This document shows positions 21,041-31,191 of a stretch of 64,000 nucleotides of DNA, one piece after another. Position 1 is the stretch's first letter. Each line of letters opens with the position of its first letter. The DNA comes from CAVOGJ01 sp963700865. Lineage in GTDB: Bacteria > Planctomycetota > Planctomycetia > Pirellulales > Pirellulaceae. A program made the translations under genes and the position numbers. The notes below the pieces were generated by a model, which saw nothing but the letters and a program-made list of their open reading frames with translations, was not told where the DNA came from and did not search any database. The stretch lies in assembly GCA_963700865.1 (NCBI GenBank), contig CAVOZC010000005.1:1-64000 (forward strand), in the 5' to 3' direction.

Positions 21041-21553
21041 GCGGCCTCCACGCCCTTGTCCGCATTTTCACAAGCTGCTGGGATCCAAGCCGCTCGTGGC
21101 TACGTAGCTGCGATTGCGGCAGGCAAGAGCACCAAGCTGACGATGACGCGATCACCCTCCTCGTTAGACCGTGAGCCGCAGGCGTACGTGTTTGCTGGCG
21201 TCATGCGTGCGGCCGCCGTTGTGAGTGCGCTCGCGTACGCCTGCGGCTAACGGTTAAACGAGTTTTGGCGCGTGGCACGCCTGCCGCCACCCACGTCGCC
21301 TGTCTTGCGTCGCCCCCTCACTGCCTGCCTAAATCCACGACTTCTGGCGGCTCAACCACGACAATGCGCTATCCAGCCGCACGTTGATCCAGTTCGCACG
21401 CGGATCGCGGACCGGTCGCGCCACAGCAAAATCCTGCGAGAAATGCGTGCGAGAAATGACGGCCATCCGAGCGGCGCCTTTTTCAGGTACACTGGTACGA
21501 TTCCGGGGGAGCGGACGAGCGAATGGGCGGTGATCCGGTGACGTGAGCGAGGC
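21041..21553. other. Intergenic region with REP copy, no gene seen
   Basis: About 510 bp between the lipoprotein and the epimerase. Apart from the REP pair at 21162-21260 only short unsupported frames are present. Confidence 0.6.
21162..21260. repeat. REP palindrome pair (copy B)
   Basis: The left arm (gtgagccgcaggcgtacgtg at 21170-21189, with a degenerate start) and the right arm (cgtacgcctgcggctaacgg at 21235-21254, extending to 21260) are inverted copies of the arms flanking the transposase at 52373-52999. The centre differs from copy A. Confidence 0.82.
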
Positions 21554-22531
21554 GTGACGTTGAGAACTTTATTAGTCACCGGCTGTGCGGGTTTTATCGC
21601 GTCCAAGGTCTGCGAGCAGCTGCTGGAAGCTGGCGACCGCGTGGTCGGTGTCGACAACTTGAACGACTACTATGATGTGTCGCTGAAACAGCACCGACTG
21701 GAACAGCTGCGGCGATTCCCGAACTTCATCTTCGCCCAACTCGACATCGAAGACCGCACCGCCGTGGCGCAGTTGTTCGAGCAAAACTCCTTCTCGGCGG
21801 TCTTGAATCTCGCGGCGCGAGCGGGCGTCCGTTACAGCATGGAGAATCCGTTCGTCTACATGACGACGAACGCGATGGGCAGTCTGAACTTGATGGAGGC
21901 CATGCGGCAGCGGGGCGTGTCCAAGTACGTCCTGGCCTCCACCTCGTCACTGTACGCGGGGCAGCCGATGCCGTTTGACGAAGACCTTCCGGTAAATACC
22001 CCCTTGTCACCTTACGCCGCGTCGAAGAAGGCGGCCGAGTTGATGGCTCATTCCTATCATCATCTGTACGGCCTGGACGTCACGATCGTCCGCTACTTTA
22101 CCGTTTACGGACCGGCCGGCCGGCCGGACATGTGCATCTTTCGTTTCATCCAATGGATCGATCAAGGCCAGCCGATCGAGCTGTTCGGCGACGGCAACCA
22201 GTCTCGCGATTTCACCTTTGTCGACGACATCGCCCGTGGGACCATCGCCGCCACTCGGCCCATCGGGTACGAAATCGTCAACCTGGGTGGCGGAAAGCAG
22301 CCCGTCACGCTCAACTACATTATTGGCGAGCTCGAAGAACGCCTGGGCCGTAAGGCAACGCTGGAGCACAAACCATTTCACGTGGCGGATATCGTGTCGA
22401 CTTGGGCCAGCATCAATAAGGCCAAGCGGCTGCTCGACTGGGAGCCGCGCGTTTCGGTGGCCGAAGGATTGGACCATTGTGTCCGCTGGTATCGCGAACA
22501 CCTGCCGTGGTCCGCTTCGATTCGATTGTAA
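21554..22531 (+). CDS. NAD-dependent nucleotide-sugar epimerase (UDP-glucuronate 4-epimerase type)
   Basis: An intact 325-residue extended-SDR protein starting at GTG. The Rossmann motif is LLVTGCAGFIASKV. The cofactor-specificity loop reads GVDNLNDYYDVSLKQHRL, very like UDP-glucuronate 4-epimerases. LNLAARAGVRYSMENP follows, then the catalytic Ser/Thr region STSSLYAG and the YAASKKAAE Tyr-Lys pair. Later motifs are VRYFTVYGPAGRPDM, GNQSRDFTFVDDI and NLGGGKQPVTLN. It probably supplies UDP-galacturonate or a related sugar to the exopolysaccharide, which fits the UDP-sugar dehydrogenase just downstream and the heparinase-type lyase in the operon. The exact substrate is inferred from similarity only. 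Confidence 0.9.
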   Translation: MTLRTLLVTGCAGFIASKVCEQLLEAGDRVVGVDNLNDYYDVSLKQHRLEQLRRFPNFIFAQLDIEDRTAVAQLFEQNSFSAVLNLAARAGVRYSMENPFVYMTTNAMGSLNLMEAMRQRGVSKYVLASTSSLYAGQPMPFDEDLPVNTPLSPYAASKKAAELMAHSYHHLYGLDVTIVRYFTVYGPAGRPDMCIFRFIQWIDQGQPIELFGDGNQSRDFTFVDDIARGTIAATRPIGYEIVNLGGGKQPVTLNYIIGELEERLGRKATLEHKPFHVADIVSTWASINKAKRLLDWEPRVSVAEGLDHCVRWYREHLPWSASIRL

Positions 22532-22558
22532 TGAGGTAGCCGTTGGACGGAAAAAGGA

Positions 22559-22691
22559 GAAAAAGGGGTCAGGTCCCAAAAGCCGGAACGGCCCTTCGGG
22601 ACAGAAAAGACAGAAAAAGGGGTCAGGTCCCAAAAGCCGGAACGGCCCTTCGGGTGCTGCGCACTTTTGGGACCTGACCCCTTTTTCTGTC
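22559..22691. repeat. ggggtcaggtccc inverted repeat with duplicated arm
   Basis: A perfect 28-bp inverted repeat (left arm 22610-22637, right arm 22664-22691, centred on ggggtcaggtcccaaaag) contains an extra direct copy of the left arm plus spacer (22559-22600). The spacer ccggaacggcccttcggg is itself a hairpin. It sits between the epimerase and the dehydrogenase. Similar ggggtcaggtc repeats are widespread, often thought to be REP-like elements. Confidence 0.85.
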
Positions 22692-22740
22692 TCTGTTACC
22701 AAGCGCGAGCCATTGAAATCCATTCAGGGGAGAGTTTTTT

Positions 22741-24081
22741 ATGTCTGTCACGTCCGCCGGGCCCGCCGCCGTTTTGCGGGACAAGCTGCAATCCAAGTCC
22801 GCCGTGGTTGGCGTGATCGGGCTGGGATACGTGGGCTTGCCGCTGATCGACGCCTTTCAACAAGCGGGCTTTCGCACGATGGGTTTCGACGTCGATGCGG
22901 GCAAGGTTGACAAGCTGAATCGGGGAGAGAGCTACATCTCACACATCCCCTCGCCAAAAGTCCGAGAATGGCTGGTCGATGAGAAGTTGGTTGCCACCAG
23001 TGACATGTCCCGGATGAGCGAAGCCGATGCGTTGCTGATCTGCGTACCGACGCCCTTATCGGACAGCCGCGATCCCGACCTGCAGTATGTGGCGAGTACC
23101 ACCGAGTGCATTGCCCGTTCCTTGCGACCTGGCCAATTGGTCATCCTGGAGAGCACGACCTACCCCGGCACGACCCGCGATGTGATGCTGCCTATCCTGG
23201 CCGCATCAGGATTGCAGGCCGGGAAGGATTACTTCCTGGCGTACAGCCCCGAGCGCGAGGACCCGGGGAATCCGGATTTTTCGACCAGCCGCATTCCGAA
23301 GGTGATTGGAGGCTATGATGACGATTCGCTGCAGCTGGCCGATCTGCTCTATTCCGGAGCCGTGGCGGAAACGGTGCCGGTATCGTCCCTGGAAGTGGCG
23401 GAAGCCTGCAAGATTCTGGAAAACACCTATCGCAGCGTCAACATCGCGATGGTCAATGAACTGAAGCTGCTATTTCAGAAGATTGGGATCGACGTGTGGG
23501 AAGTCATCGATGCCGCCAAGACCAAGCCGTTCGGGTTTCAGGCATTCTATCCCGGACCGGGGCTGGGCGGACACTGTATTCCGATCGATCCGTTTTACCT
23601 CAGCTGGGTGGCGCGCAAGCACGAGATGCCGACCAAATTTATCGAGCTGGCGGGCGAGATCAATACGAGCATGCCGCATTACGTCGTGGCGCGTGTGGGT
23701 GAGGCGCTGAACAATTCGGGCAAGCCGATCCGGGGCAGTCGCATCGGGATTTTGGGGCTGGCCTACAAGAAGGATGTGGATGATCCGCGCGAGAGTCCCT
23801 CGTTCAAGCTGATGGAGTTGCTGCAGGAGCGGGGTGCGGTGCTCAGCTATTCCGATCCACATATCCCTGTGTTGCCCAGCATGAGGCACTATCAGGCCCC
23901 GCGTTTGGCAAGCGAGGATTTGACGGCCGATTACCTGGCGTCGTTGGATTGTGCCTTGATCGCCACCGATCATAGTGCGTTTGATTATGAAGCCATCGTG
24001 CGGCACTCGGCGCTGGTCGTGGATACGAGGAACGCGACCAAGCACGTGCGGAGCGGGCGAAACAAAATCTTCAAGGCCTAG
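22741..24081 (+). CDS. wbpA: UDP-N-acetylglucosamine 6-dehydrogenase type (WbpA-like)
   Basis: An intact 446-residue member of the UDP-glucose/GDP-mannose dehydrogenase family. The N-terminal Rossmann motif is GVIGLGYVGLPL, followed by LLICVPTPL and LVILESTTYPGTTRDV. The central domain has EDPGNPDFSTSRIPKVIGG, the NTYRSVNIAMVNEL helix and the catalytic Cys in YPGPGLGGHCIPIDP. The C-terminal domain has ILGLAYKKDVDDPRESPS. This version of the motifs is the WbpA/WecC subgroup, which oxidises UDP-GlcNAc or UDP-ManNAc to the uronic acid rather than UDP-glucose. The start is supported by AGGGGAG seven bases upstream. With the epimerase it would provide uronic-acid donors for the exopolysaccharide. 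Confidence 0.9.
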   Translation: MSVTSAGPAAVLRDKLQSKSAVVGVIGLGYVGLPLIDAFQQAGFRTMGFDVDAGKVDKLNRGESYISHIPSPKVREWLVDEKLVATSDMSRMSEADALLICVPTPLSDSRDPDLQYVASTTECIARSLRPGQLVILESTTYPGTTRDVMLPILAASGLQAGKDYFLAYSPEREDPGNPDFSTSRIPKVIGGYDDDSLQLADLLYSGAVAETVPVSSLEVAEACKILENTYRSVNIAMVNELKLLFQKIGIDVWEVIDAAKTKPFGFQAFYPGPGLGGHCIPIDPFYLSWVARKHEMPTKFIELAGEINTSMPHYVVARVGEALNNSGKPIRGSRIGILGLAYKKDVDDPRESPSFKLMELLQERGAVLSYSDPHIPVLPSMRHYQAPRLASEDLTADYLASLDCALIATDHSAFDYEAIVRHSALVVDTRNATKHVRSGRNKIFKA

Positions 24082-24093
24082 GAGATGTCGTAC

Positions 24094-25230
24094 GTGGATA
24101 GGCTTCCAGCCTGTCAAGACTGCCTCTCAATGCTCGTCGCTTCTCACTTGCCCAAAGGACGGATTGGTGCGGCGTCACGTGTCCGACGGAGGGGTGGTGA
24201 AGACGGTAGCTGTAACTTCCAGCCGCAGTCGACTGGGGCAAGATGCCCCAGCCACGGTGAACGACCCTAACCATGGAAACTCGACAACGCTCAAGGAGCC
24301 AAATCCGCGGATACGCCCCCCTTCGCCGCCGAGACGGCGACGCTACACATCCGTAGCGTAGCCGTCCCGGCTGCGTCGTCCGTAGCGTAGCCGTCCCGGC
24401 TGCGAAGGGCCCGGGGAAACGCTCGACACCTCACTTCGCCAAAGGAAGATTGCGGCGTCACGGATACGACCTAAGGATAGCGAAGCCCGTGGCGGTAACT
24501 TCCAGCCGCAGTCGACTGGGGCAAGATGCCCCAGCCACGGTGAACGACCCTAACCATGGAAACTCGACAACGCTCAAGGAGCCAAATCCGCGGATACGCC
24601 CCCCTTCGCCGCCGAGACGGCGACGCTACACATCCGTAGCGTAGCCGTCCCGGCTGCGTCGTCCGTAGCGTAGCCGTCCCGGCTGCGTCGTCCGTAGCGT
24701 AGCCGTCCCGGCTGCGAAGGGCCCGGGGAAACGCTCGACACCTCACTTCGCCAAAGGAAGATTGCGGCGTCACGGATACGACCTAAGGATAGCGAAGCCC
24801 GTGGCGGTAACTTCCAGCCGCGGTCGACTGGGGCAAGATGCCCCAGCCACGATGAGCGACCCTAACCATGGAAACTCGACAACGCTCAAGGAGCCAAATC
24901 CGCGGATACGCCCCCTTCGCCGCCGAGACGGCGACGCTACACATCCGTAGCGTAGCCGTCCCGGCTGCGTCGTCCGTAGCGTAGCCGTCCCGGCTGCGAA
25001 GGGCCCGGGGAAACGCTCGACACCTCACTTCGCCAAAGGATGATTGTGGCGTCACGGATACGACCTAAGGATAGCGAAGCCCGTGGCTGTGGCTTCCAGC
25101 CGCAGTCGAAAATGGCTACCCACCCCTGGCGGTAACTTCCAGCCGCAGTTGACTGGGGCAAGATGCCCCAGCCACATTGAAACTACAAGAAACACGGGAA
25201 GCCTATCCCACGAATAGCCGCCGGGACGGC
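24094..25230. repeat. Nested tandem repeat block (about 280-310 bp units)
   Basis: Three long units begin near 24154, 24441 and 24753, and a partial fourth near 25035; spacings are 287, 312 and 282 bp. Each unit strings together several hairpins: acttccagccgcag, ctggggcaagatgccccag (a perfect stem) and two or three copies of the 29-30 bp gtagcgtagccgtcccggct element. The 30-bp difference in spacing equals one copy of that element. The block fills the gap between the convergent wbpA and yebC genes, and a gataggcttccagcctgtc hairpin stands at its left edge. Confidence 0.9.
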
Positions 25231-25234
25231 GAGG

Positions 25235-25969
25235 CTACACACCCGACTCGCTCGGCACGACCCCGTTGTGATAGACGTCCTGCACGTCATCGCAATCGTT
25301 GAGCATGTTGATGAACTTTTCGAACATTGGCACGTCGGCGGCACTGATTACCGTGGTCGCCTGAGGCAGGAAAGTGATTTCGGCCGCCTCCAGTTCGATC
25401 CCGGGAAACGCCGCGAGCAGGGCCGATTTGGCCTTAAAAAATTCCGCGGCTGGCGCGAAGAGCGTCACGTGGCCATCCTTCGATTCGACATCATCCACAT
25501 CGACATCGGCGGCCAGCATGGCCTCGAGCACCTGCTCTTCGTCGTCTGATTTGAATGACAGGACCGCCAGGTGATCAAACAAGTGCGCCACCGAGCCGGC
25601 AGGCCCCAGCTTCGAGCCCGTCTTGGTGAAACAATTTCGGACATCCGTGATCGTCCGGTTGTTATTATCGGTCAGGCAATCGACGATGACGGAACAGCCG
25701 CTGGGACCGAACCCTTCGTAGCGTGCCGCGACAAAGTCTTCACCGCCAACGCCACTTGCTTTTTCGATCGCCTTCTCAATCACGTGGCTGGGCACCTGAT
25801 CGCGCTTCGCCTTTTCGATCAAATTGCGGAGGTTCGGATTGGCCTCGGGATCCGCCACTCCATTCTTGGCCGCCATATACAGTTGCTTGCCATACTTGGA
25901 ATACAATTTGGATTTCTGACCGGCCGTCTTGAAGATGGACGCCTTGCGATTTTCAAAACTTCTGCCCAT
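25235..25969 (-). CDS. yebC: YebC/PmpR family DNA-binding regulator / translational activator
   Basis: An intact 244-residue protein. The start at 25969 (MGRSFENRKASIFKTAGQ) is preferred over an upstream ATG at 26017 because all family members begin at this motif. Conserved features are YSKYGKQLYMAAKNG, NPNLRNLIEKAKRDQVPSHV, YEGFGPSGCSVIVDCLTDN, NRTITDVRNCFTKTGSKLG and the C-terminal AEITFLPQATTVI. The MGR.(F/Y)(E/Q)NRK start belongs to the YebC subfamily whose first helix differs from the commoner MAGHSKW. The family is reported as transcription regulators and as factors that help ribosomes at proline-rich stretches. It converges on wbpA, with the repeat block between. Confidence 0.93.
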   Translation of the reverse strand: MGRSFENRKASIFKTAGQKSKLYSKYGKQLYMAAKNGVADPEANPNLRNLIEKAKRDQVPSHVIEKAIEKASGVGGEDFVAARYEGFGPSGCSVIVDCLTDNNNRTITDVRNCFTKTGSKLGPAGSVAHLFDHLAVLSFKSDDEEQVLEAMLAADVDVDDVESKDGHVTLFAPAAEFFKAKSALLAAFPGIELEAAEITFLPQATTVISAADVPMFEKFINMLNDCDDVQDVYHNGVVPSESGV

Positions 25970-26097
25970 GTCGATCGTCTCTTCACATATGGGGGATACC
26001 GTCTGTTCGCCGCTCATTATGCCTCAAAAGCGGGCGGTTCGTCAGCCGCCTCGCAGGGCACCGCGGAGCGGCCAGCGAGCCAGGGAAAACTGCGGCT

Positions 26098-26718
26098 TCA
26101 CGTGCCTGACCGAGTCCTACTGGCGAACCATGGGCGGATATTCCGCAGCCAGAGCAGTCCCAGCAGGGCACCTACCAGATCGGCATACAAATCCAGGCTG
26201 GTATTCACGTAACCACCCACCCCGGATGCGGGGACACTGGTATCCACAATGAACTCGACGATCTCATTCAGTGCCCCGAACCCCAGTCCCCCCATCACCA
26301 GCACCAACCCTTTTGCGAAGGTCAGGCGCGCATCGCGCCAGTGCGGCGCGAGCAAGTCCGCACACAGGAGCGTGCAAGTGCCGAATCCGACGATATGCAC
26401 CAGCTGGTCATAGCGAAAGACTGGCAATCGGTCGGATACGGTCCACAGCATCACGTCGTACAGTCGTCCGTCGCCGACCACGATGCCCCCGCCGGCCAGG
26501 TGCAACGCCGCCCACAGGACCAGCCCGGTCAAGGTATCCCGCCGGTAGTCCACGCGTGTCCGGGTGGCGGCGACCAGGCCCAGGGCGAACAGGATGACGC
26601 CGACGTAGATCAGAAACTCGTAGTTTGCCCGCAGCGCAAACACGGCGCCAAACCCGAAAACGAGGAGCAGCAGCAAGACGAGCAGATTGCGTTCCGAGCC
26701 GTTCAAGGTGTTGTGCAT
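26098..26718 (-). CDS. YjdF/DUF2238-like inner-membrane protein
   Basis: An intact frame of about 206 residues. The start MHNTLNGSERNLLVLL at 26718 is chosen because the frame upstream of it reads through the hairpin repeats at 26820-26980. Five or six hydrophobic segments are visible, for example LLVLLLLLVFGFGAVFAL, YEFLIYVGVILFALGLVA and LTFAKGLVLVMGGLGFGAL. The conserved polar residues of the family are in YDQLVHIVGFG, GALNEIVEFIVD and GGYVNTSLDLYADLVGAL. It is a predicted membrane protein of unknown function. The downstream neighbour yebC is on the same strand but 129 bp away. Confidence 0.8.
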   Translation of the reverse strand: MHNTLNGSERNLLVLLLLLVFGFGAVFALRANYEFLIYVGVILFALGLVAATRTRVDYRRDTLTGLVLWAALHLAGGGIVVGDGRLYDVMLWTVSDRLPVFRYDQLVHIVGFGTCTLLCADLLAPHWRDARLTFAKGLVLVMGGLGFGALNEIVEFIVDTSVPASGVGGYVNTSLDLYADLVGALLGLLWLRNIRPWFASRTRSGT

Positions 26719-26819
26719 GATTTCCTGGTTGCTCAAAGGACGTCGATCGCGATGCCACGGCCAAAGTCTGGCGACCTCAGCTACCCGCCCCGCACCATCG
26801 CCGCCACCACGAAAATCTA

Positions 26820-26980
26820 AAACACAGAGGCACCGAGACCGCGGAGTCGCTCTGTTCTCTCTGTTCTTCTGTGTTTCTACCCCGTCTTCCACCCCGCACC
26901 ATCGGCGCCACCACGGAAATCTAAAACACCGAGGCACAGAGACCACGGAGTCGCTCTGTTCCCTCTGTGCCTCGGTGTTT
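26820..26980. repeat. Two tandem copies of the aaacac(a/c)gagg hairpin
   Basis: Two copies of a unit about 105 bp long (hairpins 26820-26876 and 26924-26980). In the second the stem aaacaccgaggcacagag / ctctgtgcctcggtgttt is 18 bp and perfect. The intervening ccgcaccatcg.cgccaccacg segment is also repeated. The rest of the 354-bp gap between glgP and the YjdF-like gene holds no gene. Confidence 0.88.
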
Positions 26981-27072
26981 CTACCCTGTCCCCGCTACCC
27001 GCTCCCCCACCAAGATGCGGGTCCGCCGGGGCCACGTCGTATCGAAAGTCATTCGCGGCCGGGACGGCCACG

Positions 27073-29641
27073 CTACTTTGTCGCGGCCGGCACAGCCACG
27101 GGCGTCGCGTGCCAGATCTCCTCACAATATTCACGGATCGTGCGATCCGAGGAGAAACGGCCCAGTCGAGCCACATTGACGATCGACATCCGCGTCCATG
27201 TCTCCTTATCCGCAAACACCTGTCCCACCCGGTCTTGGCAATCGACGTACGAGCGAAAATCGGCAAACAACATATACGGGTCCGACTGAAGTAGCGATTC
27301 GACAAGGGGACGGAATAGCTCGCGATCTCCGCCGGAGAACTCTCCGGATTGAATCCGATTCATCGCCGAGGCCAATTCTCGATCGCGATCGTAGTAAGCG
27401 GCGGGAGAATAGCCGCTGGCCCGCAATTCGCGAAGCTGCTCCACGGTGTGCCCGAAGAGAAAGAAATTCTCCGCACCGACGGCCTCTCGGATCTCGATGT
27501 TGGCTCCGTCCAGACGTGCCGATGGTCAGCGCACCGTTCAATCCGAACTTCATGTTTCCGGTGCCGGATGCCTCCTTGCCCGCCATGGATATCTGCTCGG
27601 AGAGATCCGCCGCCGGATAAACGCGTTCGCCCAGCGAGACGCAAAAATTCACCAGAAACACGACTTTCAGGCGTCCCCGGACGTCGGCATCATGATTCAC
27701 CACCTCGGCCACGGCATTGATCAGTTTGATAATCCGTTTCGCCATCGCGTAACCGGGCGCCGCCTTGCCGCCAAAGATAAACGTCCGCGGCTGCAGCTCA
27801 AGCTGCGGATTCGCCTTGATGCGATCGTACAGCGTGATGATATACAGCACCATCAGCAGCTGTCGTTTGTACTCGTGAATCCGCTTGACTTGAACGTCAA
27901 ACAGCGAGTCACTATCGACGTCGATGCCATGTTTCTGTTGGATATAATCCGCCAGCATTCGTTTGTTATCGTCCTTGAATATCCGCCATGTCTCGCGAAA
28001 CTCCTCGTCGTCGACGTGAGATTCGAGCTGCCGCAGCTGTTCCAGATCGCGCAACCAGGCCTTACCAATCTTTTCGGTGATCAGGTACGTCAGCTTGGGA
28101 TTGCAGAGCATCATCCATCGTCGCGGCGTGACGCCATTGGTCTTGTTGCTGAACCGCTCTGGCCACAGCTCGTAAAAGTCACGCAGCAAATCGTGCTTGA
28201 CCAGCTCCGTATGGAGTGCGGCCACGCCGTTGACCGCATGGCTGCCCACGACGGCCAGGTGAGCCATGCGGACCTTCTTCTCGGCCCCCTCTTCAATGAT
28301 CGACATGCGGGCCAGTCGGTCTGGGTCATCCGGGTAGCGGAGTGCGATCTTGTCGAGAAAACGTTGATTGATCTCGTAGATGATCTCCAGGTGCCGGGGC
28401 AGTATCTTGCCGAAGAGACTCACGGGCCAGCGCTCGAGTGCCTCGGCCAGCAGGGTATGGTTGGTAAATCCGCAGGTCTTCTGAGTGACTTCCCAGGCCT
28501 TGTCCCAGTCCAAGTCATGCTGATCGACCAGCAATCGCATCAGCTCCGCCACCGCCACGGCGGGATGCGTATCATTCAATTGCACGGCGGCGTGCAAATG
28601 CAAGTCGGCGAGGTCATCGCGGTTTAACAAGTAGGTGCGGATGATATCCTGCAGGGAACAGGAAACGAAGAAGTACTGCTGTCGCAACCGCAGCTCTTTT
28701 CCCTGGGGCGTATTGTCGTTGGGATAAAGCACTTTGGAGATATTTTCCGAGAAGGTCTTTTCAGCGACGGCTCGCGCATAGTCGCCGGCGTCGAACACGC
28801 TGAGTTCAAAATCCTTCGTCGAAGTGGCACTCCACAGTCGCAGCGTGTTGACATTGTGCGTGCCGAACCCAGGCACCATGGTGTCGTAGGGAGTCCCGAT
28901 GATGCGGCGGGCGGGTAGCCACCGCACGCGATAACGACCGGCGGCGTCCAAATACGATTCGGTGCGGCCGCCAAACGTGACCTCGACACACTGCCGCGGG
29001 CGATGGATTTCCCAAGGGTTACCGAACTGCAGCCATTTGTCCGGGTGCTCCACCTGCCAGCCATTTTCCAACCGCTGTTCAAAAATGCCGAACTCGTAGC
29101 GAATGCCGTAGCCAATCGCCGGGATATTCAGCGTCGCCAGCGAATCGAGAAAGCAAGCCGCCAGGCGACCAAGCCCCCCGTTTCCCAAGCCCGGTTCCGG
29201 TTCGACTTCGAGAATGTCGTAAAGATTCAGCCCCATTTCCTGCAAGGCCTGGTGGACCGCGGACCAGCAACCGGCGTTGAGCAAATTGCTGCCGAGTTGT
29301 CGGCCCATGAGAAATTCGGCCGACAGGTAACAGACAAATTTCGCGTCCGCCTGAAAATAGGTTTCGACGGAGCGAATCCAGCGGCGCACCAGTCGGTCGC
29401 GTACCGTGTAAGAGAGCGCCATATAATAATCATGCAGCGTGGCGTTCCAGTCGCCGACACCTTGCACACAAGCGAGGTTGTCCATAAAGGCCCGCTTGAA
29501 GGCCGGGACACTCATGCCCGTGCGGTCGTCCTCGACAACCACCCGGGGAGGCACCGGATGCGGCATGCCGGCCGCTTCGCGAATGCGTTGCTCTTCCAAT
29601 TTCTGGCGGTAGGCCGCCCGCTGCGCTGAGGTGACTTGCAT
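27073..29641 (-). CDS. glgP: Glycogen/starch phosphorylase (GT35)
   Basis: About 856 residues with one frame change near 27520. The start MQVTSAQRAAYRQKLEEQ at 29641 precedes DYYMALSYTVRDRLVRRW and the family block VCYLSAEFLMGRQLGSNLLN. Further conserved blocks are EPEPGLGNGGLGRLAACFLDS, VQLNDTHPAVAVAELMR, SNKTNGVTPRRWM, VKRIHEYKRQLL and the pyridoxal-phosphate lysine in GTGNMKFGLNGALTIGT. After the shift the C-terminus continues FRSYVDCQDRVGQVFADKETW to TPVAVPAATK. It releases glucose 1-phosphate from storage glucan, which feeds UDP-sugar synthesis. It is transcribed divergently from the membrane glycosyltransferase, with 289 bp between them. Confidence 0.95.
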
Positions 29642-29930
29642 CGAGAGACTCCGAGCTCTAAAGGCCAAAACCGTGCCGGGATGACACCCCCGATTGTAGC
29701 CACAACCGAGCCGCGAAAAATCTGCCCCGCTCCGATTCGCGGCCGCGACCGGCTCTGCTGGCACTCCCACCGGGACATTTTCACTCGGGTATCGAGCGGC
29801 GGGGGCAATTGCCACGGCAAAAGTCCAGATCCGACCACACTGGCCGCTTTGCCCTTGCCACGAAAACCCCATTTCCGCGAGAACCCGGCCCTTCTCTGCC
29901 CATCGCCCGTCCTCACCAGGAGCAAGTCCG

Positions 29931-31183
29931 GTGACCTATTTGGCCATTTACGTCTTCTGGGGACTGGCAACATTCTCCGCCTATCATCTCGTCTGGACGT
30001 TGGTGCTCGCGCGGCTGGTGCGGCAGCCTGGGAACCCACCGGCGGGTTCAGCCAAAACAGCGGTCTTGTTGACGCTGCGGGGCGCCGACCCGGTCTTGCC
30101 CAGCACGGTGGAATGCCTGCTCAATCAAAACTATCCCAACTATGAACTCTTCATCGCCGTCGATTCCTGGAACGATCCGGCATGGCAGGCGATCCACGAC
30201 ATTATTGAGCGGGAGCAACGGCGAAAGGTACACGTCTGTGAACTCACGCGGCGATTGAAAACGTGCAGTTTGAAATGTAGCGCCTTGATCCAAATGATCG
30301 ACCAACTGGATGACACGTTTTCCTGCGTCGCACTGGCCGATGCTGATCTGGAACCGCATCCCGATTGGCTGGCAACGCTGGTGGCACCTTTCGACGATCC
30401 GTCCGTCGGGGTGACGAGTGGCTATCGTTGGTTTACCCCACCGCAAGGGCATTTAGCATCACTCGTTCGCCATCTGTGGAACGCAGCGACCGTCATCCCC
30501 ATGATCGTCTGCAGGATTCCCTGGGGAGGCTGCATGGCGTTTCGTGCCAGTCCCGATTTGCGGCGTCGCATCGTCGAAAAATGGTCACGCTCCGCCGTCG
30601 ACGACGTCATCCTCCGCGAAGTCACCAGGATGGCGGGACTGCGCGTGCGTCCGCTGCCGCACTTGATGATGCCGATTCGGGAAGAGTGCGATATGGCCTT
30701 CGTCCATCAATTCGTGGCACGTCAGCTGTTATGGGTGTTTACGTATGTGCGACGAGCCGCCACCTTCATCATCGTGTACTCGCTGCTGCTGCTGGCGCTG
30801 ACACTCGCGGGAGCCGGAACCTTCGTCGTTGCCCTGGCGCGTGGCGAGTCGTCGGCAGCTGGCTGGGCCGCTGCCGGGCTGGCGCTATTCTGGTCAGTGC
30901 TGGTCGGCCTGCTGGTCCTCAGCGAAACGGCGGTCCGTAGCTCGTGCCGATCGCGGGGGGTTTCCATCCCTGCCTTCCCGCGGAGGGCGATGCTCCGCGT
31001 CCCCGCAGCGATGCTGCTGGCCGGTTACTCGCACACCCGAGGCGTCGTCGTCGCCCAATTCGCGCCAGCGTCGATTGGCGAGGCGTACGCTACGATATTC
31101 GCGGACCTTGGAATATCCGCATGATCGAAGACCTGCCGTTTCCAGCCGATGCGGCGAAGTCGTTGGCGAGCACATCGATCTAG
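29931..31183 (+). CDS. Membrane glycosyltransferase, ceramide glucosyltransferase-like (GT2)
   Basis: About 417 residues starting at GTG. An N-terminal helix (YLAIYVFWGLATFSAYHLVWTL) is followed by a GT-A domain: TAVLLTLRGADPVLPSTV, CLLNQNYPNYELFIAVDS, the donor-binding VALADADLEPHPDWLATL (DxD) and WGGCMAFRASPDLRRR. VDDVILREVTRMAG contains the acceptor-site Asp, and QLLWVFTYVRRA takes the place of the QxxRW motif. Two or three C-terminal helices follow. A frame change near 31060 restores the expected tail VDWRGVRYDIRGPWNIRMIE, ending at 31183. The family transfers sugars to lipids or polymers at the inner membrane; the substrate here is unknown. Confidence 0.85.
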
Positions 31184-31191
31184 ATTAAAAA

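Noticed and set aside
24154..25161. Short frames such as those starting near 24450 and 24762 on the plus strand
   Set aside because: They are copies of the same repeat translated, without ribosome-binding sites or homology.
25970..26017. Upstream ATG for yebC
   Set aside because: All family members begin at the MGR/MAG motif, which here is at 25969.
29642..29872. N-terminal extension of glycogen phosphorylase
   Set aside because: The extra 77 residues are not protein-like, and the family starts near MQVTSAQRAAY at 29641.
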